From: Clostridia bacterium
Lineage (GTDB): Bacteria > Bacillota > Clostridia > Christensenellales > UBA1242
Assembly: GCA_017408305.1 (NCBI GenBank)
Contig: JAFQUU010000057.1
Coordinates: 1-13,347 of the forward strand
DNA length: 13,347 nucleotides
Direction: 5' to 3'
Notes under the pieces: generated by a model
The model's database searches: none
Seen by the model: only the letters and a program-made list of their open reading frames with translations
What the model was told of the DNA's origin: nothing
Translations under genes and position numbers: made by a program
Shown here: positions 1 to 7,341 of the stretch, in pieces
How positions within the stretch are numbered: the first letter of the stretch is position 1
How the letters are laid out: the number at the start of each line of letters is the position of its first letter

Positions 1-3000
1 TGTTTTTGCAGAAGAAAATGACAAGAAGTACGAATATGTTGTGTCAAGGGTAAATGGCCTACTTACCGTTTCTGGACAATATGAAAATGGTGGCACATAC
101 GGCCTTGGTGCAACCGAAAATATTGAAGATGTAATGAGGGTTATTGAGTATGACCGTCAAGTTGATGGTGATTATCAAGATATAAAAATCAATTTTGACA
201 ATATTGCTCTTGGCAACAGTTCTTTGGAATTTACAAAAGGTCATGTTGTTCTTTCCGGAAGTTTGACTGCTTCAAGTTATTCATCTTTTGGGTTGGTGTA
301 TGTAAAAGGTGCAAGCGTAACTTTTGAAGATATATCACTTACAAATAATGGATATTCTTATTTGGTTAGAAATGATGGCTCAGGTGTGCTTAATTTTGTT
401 TCTGGCAACTTTTCTTCACTTTCAACCACAGTTATCAGTAAAGGTCCTGCCGATGTTGTGATTACAGGTGGCAGTTTTACTTCAGATCGTTCGTCTGTGA
501 TTGATTTTATGCCATCAAGCCCTGTGGCAAAGGTAAAGATTTTGGCAAGCACATCTCAAACAAGGCTTAATTCCAAAGTGCAAGATGTACCAACTATAAA
601 AGCAAAAAATGCTGTGCTTGAAATTAGTGGTGGTACAATTAAAAATCTTGCAAATGGCAAGGCAATAAGTTTGGACAATGTCTTGTTTAGTGTAACAAGC
701 AATCCCAAAATCTCTGGTGGCGATATTGCCATAGAAACAAACCAAAAAATTATTGCAAATGGATACAATGGTGGGGTTGTTTCAGTGGTTTTTAATGCTG
801 ATTTAGTTTCTGGCCAAACAGTTGTTGTTGAAGGAATAACTGAACCACTTTTTGTTTTAAAGAATCAAGGGTTTACAGTTTCTGAAAAAAACGGAAATCT
901 TGTTGCGTTTAAAACTCACAGCATAACTTATGCTGACCCAAGTGGCTATTTAAGGTTTGTGCCGATTGAAAACAACCAGTTTTTGGAAGGAGAAGAGGTG
1001 GTTGTGCAGATGCCATCTTCTGCAAGTTATAAAACCAATGCATTAAATCTTGTAAACTTTTTGGGTTGGAGTGAAGATGTTGGCGCAACTTCTGCAACTT
1101 ATACAGACTTAAGTCCTGCCATTACTGTTGGCGAAAGTGATATAACCCTTTATTCTGTGTGGGAAAACAAAGAATATCATATAAATTATTTGGGTATTGC
1201 TGATTCGATTAACCACAATCCACTTGAGTACACAACAAATACCGAAATTTCTTTTGAAAATCCTGAAAAAAGATATTATAAGTTCACAGGTTGGGTGGTA
1301 AATGGCACTGGCACTCCAAAAACAGACCTTGTTTTGCCAAGTGGCACTTTTGGAGACTTAACGCTTACTGCCACTTGGGAACTTGAGGAATACAATATCA
1401 ATTATAATGGTTTGCCAAATGAGGCTGTATTATCGCTTAATCTTCCAACAACCTACACAATTGAAACCCAGCCCCTTGAAATAAATTTAAGCAAGGTTAT
1501 GCTTTTGGGCTACACCTATTTTGGTGTGTACTTGGATGCAAACCGTACAATCCCTTGTGATGAAATAATATATTTTGATCCACAAAAGCATGATGACAAT
1601 AGTCAAAACTTTAATGACCTAAACGAAATTGGGCAAGATATAAATATATATATTGATGCCACTCCGTACTTTAATGGTACTGGCAACGGAACGGCAGAAA
1701 ACCCATTTATGATTTCAAGTGCAGAGCAGTTTGAAGCACTGCTGTTGGGGCAAAAAATCAAAACAAGCAAACTTATATATGTAAAATTGCAAGATGACAT
1801 TGTTTTTGACAAGGCTTTTGCACAAAATGCAAAGTTTATTGGCTTTGTGCTTGATGGTGCAGGTAAAACAATTTTTGCAGAAACATTGACCAAAACAACA
1901 GAATCTATTGCGTTTTTGCCTGTTGTGGAAGATGCAGAAATTAAAAATCTTAAACTGTGTGCAGAAGAAAAAACTCTTTACGCAAACTCAAAAACAAGTT
2001 TTGCTGGGTTTGCTGGCAAAATTGTTGATTCAAAACTTCAAAATATAGAGATATCTTTGCCTGTAAATTTTGTTTGCGATGGCATTTCAACAGTTTCAAC
2101 AATCAAATTCGGTGGACTAACTCTTAACGCAACCAACTGTGTTTTTGATTCCGTGGCAAATGTAGGAGATTTTAATGTTTCGGTGCTTTCTGGTGGTGGT
2201 GATGTCAACATCTATGGTGCTGGGCTTGTTGGTTTTTCTGCCAATAATTGCCTTTTTGTGAATTGTAAACAGATTGGCGATATTGAGGTAAGAATCAACT
2301 CCCTGCCTTATGAAACCTACACATATATTGCAGGCCTTGCGTGCCTTGAATCAAACAACAAGGTTGTAAACAGCCTAAATCGTGGCACGATAACTCTTGA
2401 GCAGGTTGATGACAATCCAGTTATTGTTTGTGGACTTGTGATGCCGTTTGGAGAGGACAATAGCCTAAAAAATGTTGCAGTAACAAATGCTGTGGCACTT
2501 GAAAGTTCTGAAAAAGTGATTGTGGAAGAAATCGCTCTTGCAACTTGTCAAAAGGTAGAAGCGTTTTCAGCAGGTCATTTTGCTGGTGCAAATGCAGAAA
2601 ACACCATTAAAAAACTTGTTAAAAACATTGACAGTTTGCAAGTGGAAATGGGGACAGAAATTTCAACATGGTTTTTTGATAAAGATGGCAATCTTGATTT
2701 CACAAATGGTTTGTATGTCCACTACATCGGCAATGGCATGATGCCAAACAAAACGCTTTATTTTGCCAGTCATGACCAAGCGAAAAATGCCTACATTGGT
2801 TTTGATACAAACAAGTATATGTTCTATGGCTGGAAAACTGAAAGTGGTGAATATATTGATTGGGACAATGTCTTTGGTCCAAGCATAACACTAACTGCAG
2901 ATTATGCACTTTTTGATGACCTTATTTTAAATGAGCAAATCAAGGTTGTGGTGGCAGAGGCAGTTGTTCTTGTTTTGGTGCTTTTTGTGATGTGGCTTTT

Positions 3001-3514
3001 TGATAGGAAAAAACCAGTTTACTTTATTAAGTCTGGTCGTCCAATGGGTATGGTTAGGGTTGCACGCACAAAACCTGTGCCTATGCCAATAGAGTTTGAA
3101 GGCAAAATTTGCTTTATGGATGAAAAAGGTTGCAAACCTTTCCTTAAAAACAAAATGCCTTGCCACAAACTTACGCTTTATGTTTTTGATGAGTTTAAGC
3201 AAAATCGCCTTGAGGGAAGGCTTAGGGCAAAAGAGCAAAATCAAAAGCAACTTGCACTAAACCAAATCCTTCTTCATGGCATAATGCGTGAAAGGCAAAA
3301 AGAAATCAAAAGGGCAAAGCATGCAAAGGTGAATAAATCGTTAAAACCTCAAGTGCAAAAACCTATAAGCGACAATAAAAATATTGTTGTAAATGGCACA
3401 AATGAAAATAAAATTACAATCATTAAAAAAGAAATAAAAATTGTAAAACCTGAAGAAAGTTTTGCAGAAAAAAATAAAAATACATCTAAAAAAATCAAAA
3501 AATCAAAAAAATAA
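1..3514 (+). CDS. Large bitopic surface protein with beta-solenoid, Flg_new-type and GLUG-like repeats (5' truncated)
   Basis: The frame is open to the left edge. The first codons read VFAEEND, like the end of a signal peptide, so the true start lies outside the window and the GTG at 41 is unlikely to be it. In order I see: a beta-helix-like stretch with SGG and GGT turns (about 41-900); two clear and one weaker Listeria-Bacteroides/Flg_new-type repeats, with GW...W endings (about 917-1640); a GTAENPFMIS module opening a GLUG-like solenoid (about 1677-2640); another GW-containing repeat (about 2710-2910); one hydrophobic helix (2945-3001); and a 170-residue Lys/Arg-rich tail (3002-3511). I see no LPXTG motif, so anchoring is by the helix, with the tail inside the cell. 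Such repeats are known from bacterial surface adhesins. A role as a partner of the pilus encoded downstream is inferred from position and a shared module. Confidence 0.75.
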   Translation, partial: VFAEENDKKYEYVVSRVNGLLTVSGQYENGGTYGLGATENIEDVMRVIEYDRQVDGDYQDIKINFDNIALGNSSLEFTKGHVVLSGSLTASSYSSFGLVYVKGASVTFEDISLTNNGYSYLVRNDGSGVLNFVSGNFSSLSTTVISKGPADVVITGGSFTSDRSSVIDFMPSSPVAKVKILASTSQTRLNSKVQDVPTIKAKNAVLEISGGTIKNLANGKAISLDNVLFSVTSNPKISGGDIAIETNQKIIANGYNGGVVSVVFNADLVSGQTVVVEGITEPLFVLKNQGFTVSEKNGNLVAFKTHSITYADPSGYLRFVPIENNQFLEGEEVVVQMPSSASYKTNALNLVNFLGWSEDVGATSATYTDLSPAITVGESDITLYSVWENKEYHINYLGIADSINHNPLEYTTNTEISFENPEKRYYKFTGWVVNGTGTPKTDLVLPSGTFGDLTLTATWELEEYNINYNGLPNEAVLSLNLPTTYTIETQPLEINLSKVMLLGYTYFGVYLDANRTIPCDEIIYFDPQKHDDNSQNFNDLNEIGQDINIYIDATPYFNGTGNGTAENPFMISSAEQFEALLLGQKIKTSKLIYVKLQDDIVFDKAFAQNAKFIGFVLDGAGKTIFAETLTKTTESIAFLPVVEDAEIKNLKLCAEEKTLYANSKTSFAGFAGKIVDSKLQNIEISLPVNFVCDGISTVSTIKFGGLTLNATNCVFDSVANVGDFNVSVLSGGGDVNIYGAGLVGFSANNCLFVNCKQIGDIEVRINSLPYETYTYIAGLACLESNNKVVNSLNRGTITLEQVDDNPVIVCGLVMPFGEDNSLKNVAVTNAVALESSEKVIVEEIALATCQKVEAFSAGHFAGANAENTIKKLVKNIDSLQVEMGTEISTWFFDKDGNLDFTNGLYVHYIGNGMMPNKTLYFASHDQAKNAYIGFDTNKYMFYGWKTESGEYIDWDNVFGPSITLTADYALFDDLILNEQIKVVVAEAVVLVLVLFVMWLFDRKKPVYFIKSGRPMGMVRVARTKPVPMPIEFEGKICFMDEKGCKPFLKNKMPCHKLTLYVFDEFKQNRLEGRLRAKEQNQKQLALNQILLHGIMRERQKEIKRAKHAKVNKSLKPQVQKPISDNKNIVVNGTNENKITIIKKEIKIVKPEESFAEKNKNTSKKIKKSKK

Positions 3515-3536
3515 ATATTTTCATATAATAAAATAT

Positions 3537-3569
3537 CAAAAAATAATTTTTTGGTGTTTTATTTTTTTT
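3537..3569 (+). terminator. Weak A/T-only terminator-like hairpin after the surface protein gene
   Basis: CAAAAAA and TTTTTTG form a short stem with a TAA loop. A T-rich run ending in eight T follows. The stem has a single G-C pair and would be unstable, so read-through into the pilin region is possible. Confidence 0.3.
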
Positions 3570-3586
3570 GTTTGTATATTTATAAT

Positions 3587-3628
3587 CAAAACATTTAAAA
3601 AATTTTGTTCATAGTCTCAAATGTTTTG
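3587..3628. repeat. 10-bp perfect inverted repeat with 22-base spacer
   Basis: CAAAACATTT at 3587-3596 is exactly complementary to AAATGTTTTG at 3619-3628. It lies about 80 bases upstream of the pilin promoter. It could be an operator with two half-sites or a structure at the end of the previous transcript; the sequence alone does not decide. Confidence 0.5.
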
Positions 3629-3664
3629 CATATACTACTTTTAATTACTGAAGATTTAGTTCCC

Positions 3665-3683
3665 CGATAAAATTTTGTCGAAA
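3665..3683 (+). promoter_or_regulatory. Candidate Spo0A box within a 16-base palindrome
   Basis: TTTTGTCGAAA at 3673-3683 contains TGTCGAA, the core of the Spo0A box known from Bacillus and Clostridium. It overlaps the near-perfect palindrome CGATAAAATTTTGTCG (3665-3680, one G-T mismatch) and ends 23 bases before the -35 element. That is a suitable place for an activator or repressor. Whether this organism has Spo0A is not visible here, and a 7-base match can occur by chance. Confidence 0.35.
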
Positions 3684-3706
3684 AAAGAAAAATATGGTAA
3701 ATTTAG

Positions 3707-3735
3707 TTGACTTTAGAAAATAGGTGTTGTATCCT
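3707..3735 (+). promoter_or_regulatory. Sigma-A-type promoter of the giant pilin
   Basis: TTGACT (3707-3712, 5 of 6 matches) lies exactly 17 bases before TATCCT (3730-3735, 4 of 6). Transcription would start near 3742, leaving a leader of about 88 bases. A weaker alternative is TTGTTA (3740-3745) with TATTAA (3762-3767), 16 bases apart. Confidence 0.5.
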
Positions 3736-3829
3736 AAAGTTGTTAAATCCTATCTCTGCCGTATTAATTTTGTAAACAAAGTTATCGAAGGGATGGGAAA
3801 CCAAAAAATAATAAAAGGAAAGGAAAATT

Positions 3830-5674
3830 ATGAAAAAACTGAAAAAAGGTTTTACGCTTGTTGAACTTGTAATCGTAATTGCAGTAATCGCTGTTTTGGC
3901 TGCAGTTTTGATTCCAACTTTCTCAGGCATAATCCAACGCTCAAAAATTTCAGCAGACACACAACTTGCTAAGCAACTTAGCACACTTGCAGCAGATGCA
4001 GACACAATCCAAGAGTTTGTTGATGCAGTAGAAGCAGATGACAATCTCTCTGTAAACAGCCTTGTTGCACAAGCAGCAGGCAACAAATTCTTGTGGGTTG
4101 AAAAAGCAGCGTCTCACTCAATTGTTTATGTTGATGGTTCTTTGAAACCAATCGGTGACAACATTCCACAAGACATCCTTACAGATGCAAAACTTTGGAC
4201 TGTTGTTACAGCAGCAAACCAAGTGGTTAACAATGCAAAACTTAACTACTTCTTGGCTGTTGATTCAAACCAAAACTTTGTTTTGAACAATATTGTAAGT
4301 TTTGACACAGGCAAAAACACACTTAAAGGTAACCTTACAATCCAAAACAATGAATCAAACAACGCTGCAGACCTTAATGGTAACTTTGCTGGTACAATAA
4401 CAATCAACGCACCAAATGCAACAATCAACCAAAACGGTTCAGTTGCAACACTTGATGTAACAGCAGTTGCAGGCAACTCTCTTCATGTAAACGGTTTTGT
4501 TAAAAACCTTAATGTTAAAAAATGTAAAATTGAACTTGCAAACACAGCATATGTTTCAAAACTTACTGTTAAAGCAACAGAAGCAAAAGTTATCAATGGT
4601 GGCGTAGTTGCAGAACTTAATAAAGACCGAGGTGTAACTCTTTCTGAAACAAACTTTGTTAAATCAACAGGTACAGTTCTTGCAGCAACAGAAAATTCAG
4701 GTATTAATGCTGCAGATTACAAAAACAACAACTTTGCAATCTCAATTGCAGACCGTGCTGGTCTTGAAAACTTCCGTGATGCAGTAAACGGTGGTGCAAC
4801 ATATCAAGGCATTACAGTTGGTCTTACAGCAGACATCACACTTAACGATGGCTGGACACCAATCGGTGAATTTGCTCGTGCAAAAACAGCACAAGGCTTC
4901 CAAGGAACATTTGATGGCAATGGCCACACAATTTCAAACCTTAACAACAAAGGTTATGTTCCTGCAGAATCTGCACTTTTCTCAAATGAAACAACAATTG
5001 CAAACAAAAAAGAATACACATATGGTTTGTTTGGATTTGTTTCTAACGCAACAATTATTGACCTTAAACTTACAAATGTAGATATCGACATTCCTTCAAA
5101 CACATCTGCATATGGCGACAGTGTTGCTGCACTTGTTGGATACTCTTACGGCAGTATTACACTTGAAGACATCACAGTTGGTGAAGTTGTACAAAACACA
5201 AGCAGAATTGCTGCTTATGATGGTGTTGGTGGTATCCTTGGTCGTGCTTATGGCGACGGAAACTTTGCAACAGATACAGATGTTGTAACAATTATGGATT
5301 GCCAAAACTATGCAATCGTTTCTGCTGGTGAAAAAGCAGGTGGCATTGTTGGTCTTATTTCAAACAAAGCAAAACTTGATATTAACAATGCAAACAACTA
5401 TGGCACAGTAAATGTTACTGCAGAAGGCCTTGTAAGAAATCAAGCTTTTGCTGGTGGAATTATTGCAATGGTAGGTAGCCCAGCAGAAGAAAGTAAAATT
5501 GAAGGTTCAACAAACAATGGTAATGTAACAATCACAAGCAATCTTGCAAATGGTCAATACTTTGCTGATGGTATTATTGGTGAAACAAGTACTGAAACAG
5601 GCAGTGCAACAGAAGTTGCTACTCCAAACACAACAAACAACGGAACAGTTACCACACCTCAAGCACAAGCGTAA
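3830..5674 (+). CDS. Giant type IV pilin with beta-solenoid/GLUG-like body (probable major pilin)
   Basis: This 614-residue protein is a prepilin: a short basic leader, MKKLKKG, then cleavage after Gly7, N-terminal Phe, Glu at mature position 5 and the hydrophobic alpha-1 helix (residues 8-33). Usual type IV pilins have about 130-200 residues. Here a pilin-like head region (about 34-150) is followed by a beta-solenoid with repeated short strands (about 160-290), then a module with LTADITLND and TFDGNGHTI (about 302-370). Five GLUG-like coils follow (GLFGFV, ALVGYS, GGILGRA, GGIVGLI, GGIIAMV; about 398-550) and a Thr/Asn-rich tail. Few cysteines are present (C232, C491). The ATG has a good AGGA site. 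Its own promoter, strong terminator and biased codons (CTT, ACA, GCA, AAC) suggest high expression, hence the major pilin call, which is inference. It would be matured by the PilD encoded at 8189 and may act as an adhesive fibre subunit. Confidence 0.88.
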   Translation: MKKLKKGFTLVELVIVIAVIAVLAAVLIPTFSGIIQRSKISADTQLAKQLSTLAADADTIQEFVDAVEADDNLSVNSLVAQAAGNKFLWVEKAASHSIVYVDGSLKPIGDNIPQDILTDAKLWTVVTAANQVVNNAKLNYFLAVDSNQNFVLNNIVSFDTGKNTLKGNLTIQNNESNNAADLNGNFAGTITINAPNATINQNGSVATLDVTAVAGNSLHVNGFVKNLNVKKCKIELANTAYVSKLTVKATEAKVINGGVVAELNKDRGVTLSETNFVKSTGTVLAATENSGINAADYKNNNFAISIADRAGLENFRDAVNGGATYQGITVGLTADITLNDGWTPIGEFARAKTAQGFQGTFDGNGHTISNLNNKGYVPAESALFSNETTIANKKEYTYGLFGFVSNATIIDLKLTNVDIDIPSNTSAYGDSVAALVGYSYGSITLEDITVGEVVQNTSRIAAYDGVGGILGRAYGDGNFATDTDVVTIMDCQNYAIVSAGEKAGGIVGLISNKAKLDINNANNYGTVNVTAEGLVRNQAFAGGIIAMVGSPAEESKIEGSTNNGNVTITSNLANGQYFADGIIGETSTETGSATEVATPNTTNNGTVTTPQAQA

Positions 5675-5681
5675 ATATCAC

Positions 5682-5709
5682 AAAAAACCACATCATGTGG
5701 TTTTTTTTT
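5682..5709 (+). terminator. Strong intrinsic terminator after the giant pilin
   Basis: ACCACA, loop TCA, TGTGGT forms the core stem. It is extended by A-T pairs from flanking A6 and T9 runs, and nine T follow. It separates pilin transcription from the assembly operon. Confidence 0.9.
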
Positions 5710-5729
5710 ATGCAAAAAATGCCATATAA

Positions 5730-5758
5730 TTGCTAAAAATCAAATGCTGTGTTATAAT
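5730..5758 (+). promoter_or_regulatory. Extended -10 promoter of the pilus assembly operon
   Basis: TTGCTA (5730-5735) lies 17 bases before a perfect TATAAT (5753-5758), which carries the extended TG element (TGTTATAAT from 5750). Only six bases separate the -10 box from the ATG at 5765, so the predicted start of transcription falls on or beside the start codon. Confidence 0.6.
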
Positions 5759-5764
5759 AAAAGT

Positions 5765-6196
5765 ATGAAATCAAAAAAGGGCTTTACACTTCTTGAACTT
5801 TCAATCGTGATTGCAGTTTCGGCAATTGCTATGGCAATGCTTTCGGTTGTGATGATGCAAACAAATTCATTTGTGGCAACAAAAAATCTTCAAACTGCAA
5901 GGCTTACTGAAACAGAGTCTTTTGAAAAAACATTTGCCTTGGCAATTGAAGAGTTTCAGTCTTTAGGCTATTCAATTCAAAATGCAGAAAACCAAAGCCA
6001 AATTGTTTTTTGGGGGCAGGGCGAAAGCAATGTAATTTTGTTCCAAGAAAACACGCTTTGGAAAAATGAAGAAAGTTTGGCTGAGTTTCAGGAAATTCAA
6101 AATGTCAGTTTTACAAATAATGACAATATAATAAAATGCACTCTTGCTTTTGATGAAAACACTACGCATACCCTAATATTCACTAAAAGGATTTAA
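5765..6196 (+). CDS. Type IV minor pilin (prepilin-type N-terminus)
   Basis: This 143-residue protein begins MKSKKGFTLLELS: basic leader, cleavage after Gly6, Phe at +1 and Glu at +5, followed by a hydrophobic helix to about residue 30. The remaining 110 residues form a small polar domain that I cannot place in a family. I chose the ATG at 5765 rather than the one at 5744 because it gives the standard short basic leader. No Shine-Dalgarno sequence precedes it, and a TATAAT box sits just upstream, so it may be translated from a leaderless message. It is first in the assembly operon, two bases before the PilM-like gene. It is probably a low-abundance minor pilin or pseudopilin at the fibre tip. 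Confidence 0.85.
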   Translation: MKSKKGFTLLELSIVIAVSAIAMAMLSVVMMQTNSFVATKNLQTARLTETESFEKTFALAIEEFQSLGYSIQNAENQSQIVFWGQGESNVILFQENTLWKNEESLAEFQEIQNVSFTNNDNIIKCTLAFDENTTHTLIFTKRI

Positions 6197-6198
6197 AT

Positions 6199-7332
6199 AT
6201 GGCACTAAGTAAAAAAATTGAAAATTTGGTTCTTCAGGTTGACCCTAAAAACAAACTTGTACAGGTTTTAAGAACATTTGGCGACAGTCAAAAAGATGTT
6301 GTGATTGAACAATTGTCTTGCGATAAAGAACTTTTTGAAAACAAACGCATTTTTGAGGTGCTTGATAGCGTGCTTTCTGCATACCTTGCCGACAGCCCAA
6401 TCACCAATCCAACAGATGTGTTTTTTGTGCTTGCAGACTACTTTATTTCAAATGATATTATCGTTTTGCCAGTTTTGCCACCTGCAAAACAAAAGGTGGC
6501 ACTGTGGACAGAACTTAAAAAAACATATCCACACTTTGAAACCCTGCACTTTGCAACAACCGTGCTTTTCAAAAACAAAAAGCGTGTTGTTTATGGCGTG
6601 AGTATGGCACAAAAAACAATTGTGCAGGACTGCATATTGATTGCAAAAAAACATGGTCTAAACCTTAAAAATATTTCATACTCTGCAAACGCAGTAAGCA
6701 GTGGGTTTTTGGCACTTGGCACAAAACTTAAGGCTGACAATTTCTTGATTTTGGATATTAAGGAAGAAACAAGTTCGTTTATTTATGTAACCAACAAAAA
6801 AACTGCAATATTTTTTGGTTTGCCAATTGGTCAAAATGTGCTTTCGGGCAAAACTTTGCAATTTTTGCCAAGCTATGTGGAAAGCAGTCTTGCAGAAAAA
6901 GAAGTGTTTGGGCAAACGCACTTGTCTGCACCTTCAGAACCCACCTTTTTTGCTGGCACGATGGACGAAATTGAAGCACGCAGTTTTCAAAATGTTCAAA
7001 AGAACAAAAAAGAAGAGCGTATTGCCACGGAAAAATTTTTAAGCACTTTTTCAACGCACAAAACAACGCTTCAAAAAAACTTTTCTGTTTACTTAAGGCA
7101 CATAAATGCCATAAAAGATGTGTTTGAAGAGTATGGCTTGCCGAAACTTGAGGCCGTTGTTGTAAACTTGCCGAACGAGTTTTTGCCTGCAATAGAAAAC
7201 AGTGGGCTTTCGGTGCCGATTACAAGTATGGAGGCAGAGTTTGCTGAGCCAAGCCTACTAACTGAGTTTATGGATTTATTTGGCATGATTTACTCTGGTA
7301 AATTTAACAGCGAACAAAATTTTTTGAACTAA
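6199..7332 (+). CDS. PilM-like actin-fold pilus assembly protein, divergent
   Basis: At 377 residues this has PilM length. The clearest resemblance is at residues 181-212, where FLILDIKEETSS and later FFGLPIGQNVL match the pattern of the PilM second phosphate-binding loop and the strand ending in an IGG-like turn. The C-terminal part (about 325-365) has LEAVVVNLPNEFLPAI, where PilM family members usually carry a GG loop. The N-terminal loop reads VDPKNK instead of the usual DIGSS. ATP-binding glycines thus look lost, which suggests a structural role. PilM normally binds the cytoplasmic N-terminus of PilN and links it to the motor, but no PilN or PilO gene is visible here. AAAAGG eight bases upstream serves as the binding site, inside the end of the previous gene. 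The family call rests on pattern and position, so it is moderate. Confidence 0.55.
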   Translation: MALSKKIENLVLQVDPKNKLVQVLRTFGDSQKDVVIEQLSCDKELFENKRIFEVLDSVLSAYLADSPITNPTDVFFVLADYFISNDIIVLPVLPPAKQKVALWTELKKTYPHFETLHFATTVLFKNKKRVVYGVSMAQKTIVQDCILIAKKHGLNLKNISYSANAVSSGFLALGTKLKADNFLILDIKEETSSFIYVTNKKTAIFFGLPIGQNVLSGKTLQFLPSYVESSLAEKEVFGQTHLSAPSEPTFFAGTMDEIEARSFQNVQKNKKEERIATEKFLSTFSTHKTTLQKNFSVYLRHINAIKDVFEEYGLPKLEAVVVNLPNEFLPAIENSGLSVPITSMEAEFAEPSLLTEFMDLFGMIYSGKFNSEQNFLN

Positions 7333-7341
7333 AGGAAAAAT

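Larger units (their letters stand above)
3515..3829. other. Regulatory intergenic region before the giant pilin
   Basis: This 315-base gap holds no credible gene. From left to right it contains an A/T-only hairpin followed by a T-rich stretch, a 10-bp perfect inverted repeat with a 22-base spacer, a Spo0A-box-like sequence inside a 16-base palindrome, a sigma-A-type promoter, and an untranslated leader of roughly 90 bases. The leader has a small hairpin, TTTGTAAACAAA, near 3769-3780. A purine-rich ribosome binding site (AAAGGA and AGGA, 3814-3824) precedes the ATG. I looked for the conserved core of c-di-GMP riboswitches, known upstream of some clostridial pilin genes, and did not find it. 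Confidence 0.7.

Noticed and set aside
41..43. GTG at 41 as the real start of the surface protein
   Set aside because: The frame stays open to the window edge and its first residues look like the end of a signal peptide; no ribosome binding site precedes the GTG.
2945..3514. Sortase-type cell wall anchor
   Set aside because: No LPXTG-like motif precedes the helix and about 170 residues follow it.
3515..3829. c-di-GMP riboswitch before the pilin gene
   Set aside because: Clostridial pilin genes can have one, but I find neither the GEMM-I conserved core nor a convincing type II fold here.
5744..5764. Upstream ATG at 5744 as start of the first minor pilin
   Set aside because: It would add seven residues (MLCYNKS) before the normal basic leader, has no ribosome binding site, and lies upstream of the better promoter's start point.
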